Shown here: one piece after another, positions 27,313 through 36,152 of the stretch
Numbering within the stretch: the stretch's first letter is position 1
How the letters are laid out: every line of letters starts with the position of its first letter
NCBI GenBank assembly: GCA_035524095.1
Contig: DATKPK010000197.1
Location: 1 to 45,223, forward strand
Direction of reading: 5' to 3'
Source of the DNA: DATJUF01 sp035524095
GTDB taxonomy: Bacteria; Desulfobacterota; Binatia; Binatales; Binataceae
DNA: 45,223 bases
Translations under genes and position numbers: made by a program
Notes under the pieces: generated by a model
The model's input: only the letters and a program-made list of their open reading frames with translations
The model's database searches: none
What the model was told of the DNA's origin: nothing

Positions 27313-28443
27313 CTACAGTTTGTAGACGCGCTTGGGATTTTCGACGAGTATTTTGTGCTGATCCTCTTCTGATACGCCTTCGAAGCTCCATTTCAGCCAT
27401 TTGTCGGCTGCGGGCCAGATCGAAGTCGGATGTGGGAAGTCAGTCTCCCACAGAATCCGGTCGATGCCGATGAAATCGCGCAGCTTGATTCCCGCCTGCT
27501 CGTACCAGAAGTCTACGTAGCATTGCTGACGAAATGCGTCGCTGGGTTTGCGCTTCAGGCCGTGGTTGTAAAGTTGGTTGTGCTCCCATTCGTAGTCACA
27601 AGCTTCCAGCACGTACGGAACCCATCCAATACCGCTCTCCGCGCCAACGAAGGTCAACTTCGGGAAACGCTCGAGCACACCGCACAGCAGGAGATTGGCG
27701 AAGATTTGTGATGAGAGGGCAAATGAGTTCGCACTGCCCATCGCCAGCGTCTTCATGTCGCTGGCGCCAGGCTCCGAACCGAGTGTCAGACGTTTCGCAC
27801 CGGCCACATTATGGAAATGCACCGGCATGTTGAGCTCCTGCGCGGTCGCCCACAGTGGATCCCAATAGCGGTCGGCAAACGCAGGCAGATGATACTGCTC
27901 GGTCGCGCCGATCATGAGGAATCCGCGATGGCCGCGATCGGCTGCATGCTTCAGTTCGGCGACCGCGGCCTCGACGCTTGAGAGCGGCAGTTCGGCCAAT
28001 GTGATGAAGCGATGAGGGGCCACGTCGTAAAACTCATCAGCGAGATAGTCGTTGTATGCTCTAACACAGTCCTTCTGGAGCGCGGGTTCCATTTTGAACA
28101 TGAAGCCCTCGCCACCAACCCCGGCCGTGTTGGGGAAGAGTACCTGCGCTGACACACCATCGCGATCCATGGCGCGCATCCGTCCGTCCGCCGTATAGAC
28201 CATTGACGGTACATCACGCCAGTGCGTCGGCAGGCTTTTACGATCGGGAATCACGCCGTGGCAGAGGGAGAGCCATCCGTTCATCATCACCCTCCCGTCG
28301 CACATCCAGACCTCTCGCCCGTCCTTCTCGACGATCTGTGGTATGCGGTCGCCCCACTTGGCCTTGGACATTCTGCTCGTCCAGGTGTCAGGTTTCTCCT
28401 GGCAATGACTGTCGACATCGATTCGCTTGTATTCGAAAGCCAT
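27313..28443 (-). CDS. Amidohydrolase-2 family protein, paralogue 2
   Basis: The 376-residue protein has IDVDSHCQEKPDTW at about 8-21, HRFITLAELPLSSVEAAVAELKHAADRGHRGFLMIG, the metal region PVHFHNVAGAKR, ERFPKLTFVGAESGIGWVPYVLEACDYEWEH, and IGIDRILWETDFPHPTSIWP with intact Asp. Members of this soil-bacterial group are TIM-barrel amidohydrolases of uncertain substrate. ATG 28443 follows AAGGAG by 10 bases. It is the upstream gene of the tandem pair and is divergent from the DUF35/thiolase genes. Confidence 0.9.
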   Translation of the reverse strand: MAFEYKRIDVDSHCQEKPDTWTSRMSKAKWGDRIPQIVEKDGREVWMCDGRVMMNGWLSLCHGVIPDRKSLPTHWRDVPSMVYTADGRMRAMDRDGVSAQVLFPNTAGVGGEGFMFKMEPALQKDCVRAYNDYLADEFYDVAPHRFITLAELPLSSVEAAVAELKHAADRGHRGFLMIGATEQYHLPAFADRYWDPLWATAQELNMPVHFHNVAGAKRLTLGSEPGASDMKTLAMGSANSFALSSQIFANLLLCGVLERFPKLTFVGAESGIGWVPYVLEACDYEWEHNQLYNHGLKRKPSDAFRQQCYVDFWYEQAGIKLRDFIGIDRILWETDFPHPTSIWPAADKWLKWSFEGVSEEDQHKILVENPKRVYKL

Positions 28444-28689
28444 GACCTAGTCTCCTTATGAATGCTACACCGGATTTCCGTTTTGATTTGACAGGTAGAT
28501 TCCCATGGACACCCATTGATTAGCAAACGCCAGCGCAGTTGGCATTGCTAGCTACTCCGTGCGGAGTGCAGAGGGCGATCGCAGGCTGCCATCGTTGACG
28601 GCGGACATCGGAGGGTGTTACTGGGAAAACCTCGGCAGCATTGTCACGTGAAAGGCCGAGTTATTCTGAAAGCGAAAGGGACGAAAGAT

Positions 28690-29103
28690 ATGCCCAAACA
28701 GTCCCCGATACCCGACGAGTTGGACAAGCCCTTCTATGACGCTTGCAACGAAGGGCGGCTGGTGGCGCAATATTGCACCAATTGTCTCAAGTATCAGTTC
28801 CCACCTCGGCCAGGCTGTAGCCATTGTGGAAACAAGGCCTCGGTGGAATGGCGTCAACTGAGTGGTCGTGGCCGGATCGTCAGCCGTGTGGTCGTGCATG
28901 ACACGCCGACTTCGTCGCTGATTCCCGAGCAGCCCTTCAACGTAGCTGCGATTGCGCTGGATGAAGGGCCCGAAATGATTATGCTGTCTCATCTGCCCGG
29001 GACTCCCGTTGATAAAGTACCGATCGGGGCTGCGGTCGAGGTGATCTTTGAGGCGACCCCAGCGACGGGCCAAAAGGTACCCGAATGGCGAGTGGTGGGC
29101 TAA
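28690..29103 (+). CDS. DUF35 Zn-ribbon OB-fold protein
   Basis: The 137-residue protein has a rubredoxin-like zinc ribbon QYCTNCLKYQFPPRPGCSHC (two CxxC) and an OB-fold (GRGRIVSRVVVHDTP, PFNVAAIALDEGPEMIMLSHL, IGAAVEVIFEA). DUF35 proteins partner with thiolase-fold enzymes, notably in steroid side-chain aldolase complexes (Ltp2 with ChsH2 DUF35) and HMG-CoA synthase of archaea, where they channel acyl-CoA. I chose ATG 28690; an earlier start at 28615 precedes the conserved region. It is 50 bases upstream of the thiolase-like gene, and the two probably act as one complex. Confidence 0.92.
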   Translation: MPKQSPIPDELDKPFYDACNEGRLVAQYCTNCLKYQFPPRPGCSHCGNKASVEWRQLSGRGRIVSRVVVHDTPTSSLIPEQPFNVAAIALDEGPEMIMLSHLPGTPVDKVPIGAAVEVIFEATPATGQKVPEWRVVG

Positions 29104-29153
29104 CACCCTCGGTCATGAGCGACAGGACGGAAAGGCGAAGCAGGAGGTAAACG

Positions 29154-30482
29154 ATGCCGCATCCAGGAGTTCCTCGCACTTGGTTCCGAAATAGAGACGG
29201 TATGGGAGTTTGGGAGGGCCGAGGCAAGGTTGTGGCTACTGGCGTCGGCACGTCGCCCACCGCGCGGCGCTGGGACGAGAAGCCTGAGACCAGCATGGGC
29301 GCCATGACTATCATAGCTATTCGGAAGGCCATCGCGGATGCGGGGATTTCGCCGGACGAGATCGATGGACTGGTTTTAACGCCTGATTCGACGACTGGCA
29401 TTTCCAACGATCCGAATACTCCTCCGCCCCCGGGCTGGGAGCAGCACTTCAAAATGGCCTCATTCCGGCAGGCCGGTATTACTCGCGGCGACATCGACTG
29501 GATCCTCATGAACACGCCTGAGCTGAAGAACGTCAGGTTCATGATGAACGGCGCGATATGTATGTCCGTGTCTTTCGTCGCAGCGGCGGAGGCGGTGGCG
29601 CGGGGACTCACCAAGACATGCCTCGTGGTTCGTGGCTGGCACAACCTGGCTGGCCGCTATTATGTGGGCGTAGGAGCGATGGCACTGAATACAGCTGCTG
29701 GCCGGGGCAAATACAGCAGTATTTTCGGCTTGCCTGCATGCGGCACCACGGCCATGGTCTTTGAGGAGTATTGCCGCAAGTACGGGAAGAGCCACGATCA
29801 GATGGCCAATTTCGTGGTTACCCAGCGCCGGAACGGTCTCATGAATCCGGACGGTTACTATAGTCAGCACCGCCCCGAGATGATCACTATCGAGGATTAT
29901 CGCACAGCGCGATGGATCGCCAAGCCGGCGAACATCTACGACAATGACCTACCGATAATGGCTGCCTTGGCCGTTGTCTTCACTACCCCGGAACGGGCCA
30001 AGGATCACAAGCAGAAACCTGTCTATGTTTTGAGCCATGGTCAGACCCGGCCGGAAGCCCCAGGCGTCGCACCCACCCTGGAGCAGTGGGAACAGAGCAC
30101 CGATCGCATGGGACGGATCCTGTACGAAGGTGCGGGCGTCGGCCCGGATGATCTGGCCTTCGAAAACATGTACGACGGCTTCACCCTCTTCCACCAGTTC
30201 CACTTGGAGGGGCTACGATTCGCTGCTCGTGGAGAGAAGCGCGGCTATGCTCTTGACCTCTACGAGACGGATATCAGCATTGAGGGGCCGAATCCCGTTT
30301 CACCCAGTGGCGGCAATAATGGGAATGGACGTACACGCTGGTGGAACCATCGCGATAGCATCCTCCAGTTGCAGGGGCGGTCGCCCTCACAGATAACGAA
30401 AAAGGCGGAGGTCGGTGTGTCCGGTGCTCCTATGCCAGACGCTTGCGACGCACTGATTTGGAGTGCCAATCCCCCGATTTAG
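29154..30482 (+). CDS. Thiolase-fold protein, lipid-transfer/SCP-x type
   Basis: The 442-residue protein has thiolase-like features: AIRKAIADAGISPDEIDGLVLTPDST at about 55-80, GAICMSVSFVAAAEAVARG with Cys where the nucleophile usually lies, CGTTAMVFEEYCRKYGKSHDQMANFVVTQRRNGLMNPDG, FENMYDGFTLFHQFHLEGL near 345-363, and NPVSPSGGNNGNGRTRWWNHRDSILQLQGR near the C-terminus. The YDGFT and GGxxxxGR segments match the Ltp/SCP-x non-condensing group (retro-aldolases). ATG 29154 has AGGAGG 6 bases upstream. It follows the DUF35 gene. Likely role: cleaving an acyl-CoA side chain (inference). Confidence 0.85.
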   Translation: MPHPGVPRTWFRNRDGMGVWEGRGKVVATGVGTSPTARRWDEKPETSMGAMTIIAIRKAIADAGISPDEIDGLVLTPDSTTGISNDPNTPPPPGWEQHFKMASFRQAGITRGDIDWILMNTPELKNVRFMMNGAICMSVSFVAAAEAVARGLTKTCLVVRGWHNLAGRYYVGVGAMALNTAAGRGKYSSIFGLPACGTTAMVFEEYCRKYGKSHDQMANFVVTQRRNGLMNPDGYYSQHRPEMITIEDYRTARWIAKPANIYDNDLPIMAALAVVFTTPERAKDHKQKPVYVLSHGQTRPEAPGVAPTLEQWEQSTDRMGRILYEGAGVGPDDLAFENMYDGFTLFHQFHLEGLRFAARGEKRGYALDLYETDISIEGPNPVSPSGGNNGNGRTRWWNHRDSILQLQGRSPSQITKKAEVGVSGAPMPDACDALIWSANPPI

Positions 30483-30517
30483 GTCTGCGGCCTTCGGCAT
30501 GGTGTGGCGAATATCGT

Positions 30518-30543
30518 CGGTTGCCCATCTTGACGGGCAACCG
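30518..30543 (+). terminator. Hairpin after the thiolase gene
   Basis: CGGTTGCCC (30518-30526) and GGGCAACCG (30535-30543) are perfect 9-base arms around an 8-base loop, starting 36 bases after the stop codon. There is no T-run, so it may instead stabilise mRNA or work with Rho. Confidence 0.45.
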
Positions 30544-30730
30544 GCAACCTTAATAACTAGTCAGACAGTGCAGCGAGGGCGTGGCGCCACCTGCAACAAT
30601 TAGTCTATCCGAAAGCGGCCGATTCGTCTTAATGACTCGGCAGCCATACCGTAAGATTTCGGAGCGGAATACTGATATGGCTTCGGTAGAAGCGTTGTTG
30701 GCGCTGTATTAGCGCGAGGAGAAAAGAAAG

Positions 30731-31084
30731 TTGGCTTTCCTCATCAGCTTTGACATCGATGGCACTATGGAATTCGGCGACCCGGCCGGCGGTGTCACTG
30801 TAGAAATGGTCCGAAGAGCCAAGGAGTTGGGGTTTATCATTGGCAGTTGCTCAGATCGTTTCCCCTCCTGGCAGAAGAAGGTATGGGATAGTCACGGTAT
30901 CGCTGTCGATTTTTGGGTGCCGAAGCATATGCTGTCTGACGTCAAGGCTCGTTTCCAGGCGGATCGCTACGTTCACATCGGTGACCGCGATATCGACCGC
31001 CAGCTCGCCGAAAAAGAAGGATTCCTCTTTTGGTGGGATCACGAGGCCGTTTCTGAGCCTTGGTTAGCCTGGCTGACTGAATAA
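30731..31084 (+). CDS. Small HAD-superfamily protein
   Basis: The 117-residue protein has HAD motif I as FDIDGT (8-13), Ser39 as motif II (SCSDR), Lys near 71, and motif IV HIGDRDID (82-89). It lacks a cap domain. GGAG lies about 9 bases before the TTG start at 30731, and the DIDGT motif would be lost from any later ATG. HAD proteins of this size dephosphorylate small phosphates. The stop is 23 bases before the phosphoesterase-like gene, so the two may be co-expressed. Confidence 0.82.
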   Translation: MAFLISFDIDGTMEFGDPAGGVTVEMVRRAKELGFIIGSCSDRFPSWQKKVWDSHGIAVDFWVPKHMLSDVKARFQADRYVHIGDRDIDRQLAEKEGFLFWWDHEAVSEPWLAWLTE

Positions 31085-31107
31085 CATCGAGCAGGCTCAA
31101 CACCGGT

Positions 31108-31668
31108 ATGAAGATTGGCCTGATCTCAGACACTCACATCCCGTCGATGGGTGCTGAGCCGCCATCGCAAGTGGTCCAGGCCTTTGAGGGGGTCGAACTC
31201 ATCCTTCACGCAGGCCACGTTGAAATCGCCTCTTGTATAGATTGGCTTGAGCGTATCGCTCCGGTCACGGCAACGACGTCGTGGCTAGTGGGTACGGGTG
31301 AGGCTCTCCCTAGAGTGAACACCGTTAAGGTGGTGGAGGCGGAGGACCACACGATTGGTATTTGTCATGAGTTGATCTTGAAGAGTTTGGGCGACGATGC
31401 CGTGCCGGGGGCGATCGGTAGAGCATTTCCTCCCGAAGAGTCGCTCCCCGATGCGTTACAGAGCATCTTTGGCAAGCCGGTGGATATTGTGGTGTTCGGC
31501 TACACCCATGAGGCGATGGTAGAGACTCATCAGGGGGTGCTCTTCGTCAATCCTGGGAGCCCGAGCTTGGTGAAACAGAACATCAGGCTCGGTACAGTAG
31601 CTATTTTAGAGATCACGCCAGAGACCAAGTCTGCAAAGATAATTGACCTAGCCAGACTGGACCCTTGA
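31108..31668 (+). CDS. Degenerate metallophosphoesterase (MJ0936/YfcE-like)
   Basis: The 186-residue protein begins MKIGLISDTHIPSMG (SDTH intact) and keeps ILHAG, VFGYTHEAM and VNPGSPS, placing it in the MJ0936/YfcE family of dinuclear phosphodiesterases. Most metal ligands differ: the usual HAGD is HAGH, the GNxD segment is absent (SWLVG), HGH is CHE, and GHTH is GYTH. Either it has lost catalysis, or it binds metal differently. It follows the small HAD gene by 23 bases. Confidence 0.8.
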   Translation: MKIGLISDTHIPSMGAEPPSQVVQAFEGVELILHAGHVEIASCIDWLERIAPVTATTSWLVGTGEALPRVNTVKVVEAEDHTIGICHELILKSLGDDAVPGAIGRAFPPEESLPDALQSIFGKPVDIVVFGYTHEAMVETHQGVLFVNPGSPSLVKQNIRLGTVAILEITPETKSAKIIDLARLDP

Positions 31669-31806
31669 GTTGTATTCGTCCCATCTCCTCGATGGATTTT
31701 TCCCCTAGTGCTCTGGCTAATCGTAACCTGGTACTCTCTGCACCTTGCCCCGCACTAATTTGAAATAATACTTCCCGTCGATAACCCCGCAGTACCTTTG
31801 GAGGCA

Positions 31807-33843
31807 TCACTCCACGACGAGATCTTCACGGAAATATGGCCTAACAGGACTAGCCATCGCGTCTGGATCACTCGATTGTGTTTCGTTCACGTGACCATTG
31901 AGAGGGTCGCGCAGCCAAGTCCAAATCTTTCTTATATCAATCGGGTTGTTGGCCGCTGAGCGTCCGCTATCGTTCCTGTAGTAATTGTGAGCGCGCGGAT
32001 CTGTGTAAATCATCAGAGCTTCGGCCCGATCGACTTCATCGTTATACCGCTCATAAGCATCTAGTGAGATATCGATCGTGCACTTCTTCTGAGTAATCAG
32101 TCCGCCAATGCATTGGAGAGCGAACCTGGTCACCATCTCCTCGAAATCGACAATTTGAAGTCCTCCGAAATTATTAGTGTTAGGTCCATAGATCATAAAG
32201 AAGTTCGGGAACCCCGGCAGCATCGTGCCGAGGTACGCGCGGGCGCCGTCTTTTGCCCAAAGCTCTTCGACGCGCTTGGCGTCCCGCCCGCGCACCTCCA
32301 TCGGCCATAGGAAGTCGTTAGCCTTGAATCCGGTTGCATAGACTATGATGTCCACCGAGTGCTCAGCGCCACCTTGTGTCCTGATGCCGTTTGGTTTGAT
32401 CTCCCGAATGGGGTCAGTGACTAACGTGACATCGTTACGCAGCAACGCATCATAGATGCAGTAATCCGTGTCAACGATGATGGGCCGAGCTGAGTACGGA
32501 GGGGCAACCGGGGTCATCTTCTCAATCAGGTCAGGGCGTTTTGCAAGCTTTCTTTCGATAAACGCCAATTGTTGCTCTCTGATTTTTTTGTTGAGCGCAC
32601 TCCTTGCGTGCCGATCTTCGAACTGAGGATCGATACGCATGATCGGCGAGAAAGTTTGCGGCCCCGCAAGCCAACTCAGACGGAATCGAATGAAATTCCT
32701 AATATACGGAAAGTTGCGATCCAGCCAATTCACTTGTGGCGGAAATGGATCAAGATAGCTCTTGGTATCGAAACACCAGTTGGGCGTCCGCTGAAAAACG
32801 AAGGTGTGCCCGGCTAATTTCGCGAGTTCAGGGATCAATTGGTACCCCGTGGCGCCGGTACCAATCACCGCAACCCGCTTGCCCTTTAGATCGAGACCGG
32901 CAGGCCATCTAGCTGTATGGAACGAGTTGCCCTCAAACGTATCCATACCTGGAATGCTCGGCACGTTTGGGCGCGACAAAAATCCAACGCTTGCAATTAC
33001 CGCGTTCGCACGCCATACGCGTGGTCCATCAGGTCCGTCGGTATTGATTTCCCACAGCTTGGCGCTCTCGTCCCAAACGGCGGACTTGACCTCAGTCTTG
33101 AACGTAATGTCATTGCGAATCTCGAAATGGTCGGCCACCCACTTGAAATACCTTAGGTTTTCACGCTGCAGGCAGAACGCATTCGGGTATTCGAAATCAA
33201 CACCGTAGATATGGGTGTAAGTGCGGCTTGGGGAATCGACTCGAGCGCCAGGGTATTGGTTTTCATACCAAGTACCACCGACCTCCGCGTTCTTTTCGAT
33301 CACAAAATATGGGATACCAGCGTGCTTCAGTTGAACGGCGGCGTTTAGTCCACCCATCCCAGCGCCGATCACGGCGACGACGAAGTTCTGCAAGTCCTGC
33401 GATAGGGGTGGATTCTGCCAGGTCAGTGCTCGCGCCCACGGGTCCAAAGCCAACTGCTCCAGCCACATTTCCAACTCAGACGCGGGAATATCGGCGCCAG
33501 CGACCAGGCTGAGGCTACGGGGAAGTCGCTGCGCCGGACCGCAACGAATGTCGGGAGCACCGCGGTCTCGATAAGACTTGAGAAACGCGGATGCCTTCGA
33601 CTGAATCATCGCCAAGTCCGATGGGTCCGAGACATCAGCTTTGGATTGAACCAGAGCCAACTCTTTCGAAGCATTCCCTGGCTCCGAATGCCTAATATCT
33701 GCTGTTGCGGCTTGAGTGGCCGCGATGCTCTCGTCACCAGTTAATTGATAGAGCAGGCCCCGCAATACCATCGGATCGGCATACTTCACCGCATCATCGA
33801 TTGTTTCATCGGTCGCCGTGAGCAATTCAGATTTGTCGGTCAT
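31807..33843 (-). CDS. Baeyer-Villiger monooxygenase with N-terminal extension
   Basis: The 678-residue protein has two Rossmann motifs (GAGMGG at 160-165 for FAD and GTGATG at 328-333 for NADPH) and the Baeyer-Villiger signature FEGNSFHTARWP at 303-314 (FxGxxxHxxxWP), followed by YATGFKANDFLWP. It inserts oxygen next to a ketone to give an ester or lactone using NADPH and O2. About 150 residues precede the FAD domain, which is longer than cyclohexanone monooxygenase and resembles 4-hydroxyacetophenone-monooxygenase-type enzymes with extended N-termini. It is divergent from amidohydrolase copy B across 293 bases. The ketone substrate is unknown. Confidence 0.93.
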   Translation of the reverse strand: MTDKSELLTATDETIDDAVKYADPMVLRGLLYQLTGDESIAATQAATADIRHSEPGNASKELALVQSKADVSDPSDLAMIQSKASAFLKSYRDRGAPDIRCGPAQRLPRSLSLVAGADIPASELEMWLEQLALDPWARALTWQNPPLSQDLQNFVVAVIGAGMGGLNAAVQLKHAGIPYFVIEKNAEVGGTWYENQYPGARVDSPSRTYTHIYGVDFEYPNAFCLQRENLRYFKWVADHFEIRNDITFKTEVKSAVWDESAKLWEINTDGPDGPRVWRANAVIASVGFLSRPNVPSIPGMDTFEGNSFHTARWPAGLDLKGKRVAVIGTGATGYQLIPELAKLAGHTFVFQRTPNWCFDTKSYLDPFPPQVNWLDRNFPYIRNFIRFRLSWLAGPQTFSPIMRIDPQFEDRHARSALNKKIREQQLAFIERKLAKRPDLIEKMTPVAPPYSARPIIVDTDYCIYDALLRNDVTLVTDPIREIKPNGIRTQGGAEHSVDIIVYATGFKANDFLWPMEVRGRDAKRVEELWAKDGARAYLGTMLPGFPNFFMIYGPNTNNFGGLQIVDFEEMVTRFALQCIGGLITQKKCTIDISLDAYERYNDEVDRAEALMIYTDPRAHNYYRNDSGRSAANNPIDIRKIWTWLRDPLNGHVNETQSSDPDAMASPVRPYFREDLVVE

Positions 33844-34136
33844 CTATGCAGCCTCTCTCTTTGAATCAGTCTGCGACTGCCGTCTATACCACAAAGGGAT
33901 GAGAGATAATAACCGGTGCTGAAGCGAAATAGGGTATAGCAAGTTCAAGCGGGTGCTCGCGAAAAGACCAGCCGGTTGCTATGCAGGCGAGAGTTGAAAC
34001 CCGATCAAGCCACCGAGGGGTGACTGCCGGCTGAGACTCCGAATTTTTGCGCTGTGCGAGAGTTTGACACTTCAGAAACTCCTTGATACGGCACAAGAAC
34101 GTATTCGTTATAGAAGAAAAAATAAGGAGGAATCCA
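33844..34136. promoter_or_regulatory. Divergent promoter region
   Basis: This 293-base region separates the BVMO (minus) from amidohydrolase copy B (plus). A TTGACA at 34063-34068 followed after 15-17 bases by GATACG/TACGGC could be a weak plus-strand promoter. AAGGAGG lies 6 bases before ATG 34137. I saw no clear operator or RNA gene. Confidence 0.35.
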
Positions 34137-35876
34137 ATGGCCGAATTTGACATTCATATCAAAGGCGGAACCATCGTGGACGGCACCAGGGTGCCTCGCT
34201 ATCAAGGTGATCTGTGGATCAAGGACGGCAAGATTGCCCAGATTGGCGGCCGCGCACCGGGCTTCGCCAAGAAGTCGATTGACGCTGGCGGTCTCATAGT
34301 TGCACCCGGATTTGTCGACCTGCACACCCATTACGACGCTCAGATCCGATGGGATCCTTATTGCACGATTTCCGGATGGCATGGGGTCACTTCTCTTGTG
34401 TTAGGCAACTGCGGGTTCGGGTTCGCTCCAGTCAAGCCTGAATTCCGTGACCGCTCGATGCTCGCAATGACGCGCACCGAGGCGATCCCATATGCTTCGA
34501 TGAAGGAGGGGATGAAATGGGATTGGGAAACAATTCCTGAGTATCTCGATTCGCTCGACCGCTCGCCCAAGGGCGTCAATTGTATACAGTACATGCCCAC
34601 CGCCTCTCTCATGATCTATGTAATGGGACTAGAGGCGGCCAAAGCCCGTCCGGCAACTGACAAAGAACGGGCCGAGATGGCGCGTTTGCTTCATGAGGGA
34701 ATGGACGCGGGGTTGTGCGGCTTCTCGATTCAACGGCTCGGCCATGATTCCGTCCAAGCAGACTTTGACGGTTCGCCAATGGTGACCGACACAATGTGTG
34801 ACGAGGACATTTTCAATCTCGCGCGTGTTCTGCGCGATCGCGACGAAGGCTTCATGGAGATCACGCAAGCGACTGACCCGGCAGATAATCGGGCTGATCT
34901 GGCTTTTGTGCAAAAGCTTGCTGGCGTTGCGAAGCGGCCGATTCTCTTCCAGGCAGTGGTGCCAACGCGCAAGAATCCTGAAATCCATCGGCGCATCCTG
35001 CGTTGGATCGAAGAGTGCCGCGCGGAAGGACTTCCCATTTTTGGCCAAGGAGCATCGGTGCGCAGCGGATTTGCGTTCACCCTCGAACACTGGAACCTCT
35101 ACGATATGAGTCCAGCGTGGCGCGCCATGACCACGGGCACGTTTGACGAGAAGGTCACTAAGATGAAGGATCCGCAAATGCGCGCGGCGGTCATCAAGGA
35201 GACCGATGAGGCCGATGCGCGGCTTCGTTCGCTGCAAGCCGGAGTCGGTGGCAGCCCGCGAAATCTCATCGTCCAGTGGGTCGAAAATCATGAGGAACTG
35301 GAGAAGTACGTCGGCAAGTCACTTATGCAGATCGGGATGGAAGAGAACAAACATCCTCTTGAAGTGATGTTTGACTTGTCAGTTGCGACGAATTTGAAAG
35401 CAGAATTTCTGGGTCCCAATAAGGGTTTCAATGCCGACTTTATGGCAGAAATCTTTACTGCGTCGCCATATACTTTCCCCGGCGTGTCGGACGGAGGCGC
35501 ACATACTAAGTTCTTCACGGGCGGCGCTTTCACCACCGATTTTCTCCGCTGGCTAGTGCGGGACGAACAAAAGATTACATTGGAGGAAGCGCACTATCGT
35601 ATGTCGGCGTTACCTGCGCATGCGGCAGGTTTTCGCGACCGTGGGATGTTGCGCGAGGGTTTGGCGGCCGACATCGTTGTATACGACCTGAACAGCCTCG
35701 ACGTCGAACCAGACTGGGTCGGCGAAATCGCGCATGACTTCCCTGGCAACGAGTGGCGGCGGGTGCAACGTGCCAAAGGCTACCGTTCGATTATCGTCAA
35801 TGGCGAGGAGACGTTCGCTGAAGGTAAATGCACCGGCGCGACGCCGGGTAAGCTACTCCGCCACGGTCACGCCTGA
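34137..35876 (+). CDS. Amidohydrolase family 3 (D-aminoacylase-like), copy B
   Basis: The 579-residue protein is a close paralogue of copy A (16975): HTH at 63-65, GNCGFG with Cys92, SDGGAH near 452. Like copy A it lacks the two His of the D-aminoacylase metal site, reading FMEITQA and ILFQAV in those places. The start is ATG 34137 with AAGGAGG 6 bases upstream; an earlier frame start at 34083 is unnecessary. Codons differ at many synonymous sites, so the duplication is not recent. Its neighbour is the divergent BVMO gene rather than a SnoaL gene, so the copies may serve different substrates. A hairpin follows the stop. Confidence 0.9.
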   Translation: MAEFDIHIKGGTIVDGTRVPRYQGDLWIKDGKIAQIGGRAPGFAKKSIDAGGLIVAPGFVDLHTHYDAQIRWDPYCTISGWHGVTSLVLGNCGFGFAPVKPEFRDRSMLAMTRTEAIPYASMKEGMKWDWETIPEYLDSLDRSPKGVNCIQYMPTASLMIYVMGLEAAKARPATDKERAEMARLLHEGMDAGLCGFSIQRLGHDSVQADFDGSPMVTDTMCDEDIFNLARVLRDRDEGFMEITQATDPADNRADLAFVQKLAGVAKRPILFQAVVPTRKNPEIHRRILRWIEECRAEGLPIFGQGASVRSGFAFTLEHWNLYDMSPAWRAMTTGTFDEKVTKMKDPQMRAAVIKETDEADARLRSLQAGVGGSPRNLIVQWVENHEELEKYVGKSLMQIGMEENKHPLEVMFDLSVATNLKAEFLGPNKGFNADFMAEIFTASPYTFPGVSDGGAHTKFFTGGAFTTDFLRWLVRDEQKITLEEAHYRMSALPAHAAGFRDRGMLREGLAADIVVYDLNSLDVEPDWVGEIAHDFPGNEWRRVQRAKGYRSIIVNGEETFAEGKCTGATPGKLLRHGHA

Positions 35877-35898
35877 GATGTGCACTTGAAAAGCATGA

Positions 35899-35926
35899 GG
35901 GCCTCGTGTTCAAGGACGCGCGGCCC
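35899..35926 (+). terminator. Hairpin after amidohydrolase copy B
   Basis: GGGCCTCGTG (35899-35908) pairs with CGCGCGGCCC (35917-35926) with one mismatch and one wobble, with an 8-base loop, 22 bases after the stop. It is followed by ATTTATGCGTTTTG. A second weak stem, CCCGC at 35951-35955 with GCGGG at 35967-35971, is followed by CTCTTTT. Confidence 0.45.
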
Positions 35927-36152
35927 ATTTATGCGTTTTGAACGATGCTCCCCGCTATTCTCACGCGCGGGCTCTTTTGGAATCGTGACATGGATACGCG
36001 AGGTGTCTGGAGTGTTGCAGATGAAGACTCGCGCACTCGGCTATAGTTAGGGTATCTGTCCTACGAGTGCACGACGATGGGCAAGCGAGGGAGCGGGCCG
36101 TTGGAATGCCACGCTCCCCAGTATTTTGCTTGATTGTACTATCAGCCTGCGT

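Noticed and set aside
28979..29644. 221-codon minus-strand frame over the DUF35/thiolase junction
   Set aside because: It overlaps two well-supported plus-strand genes and has no family resemblance.
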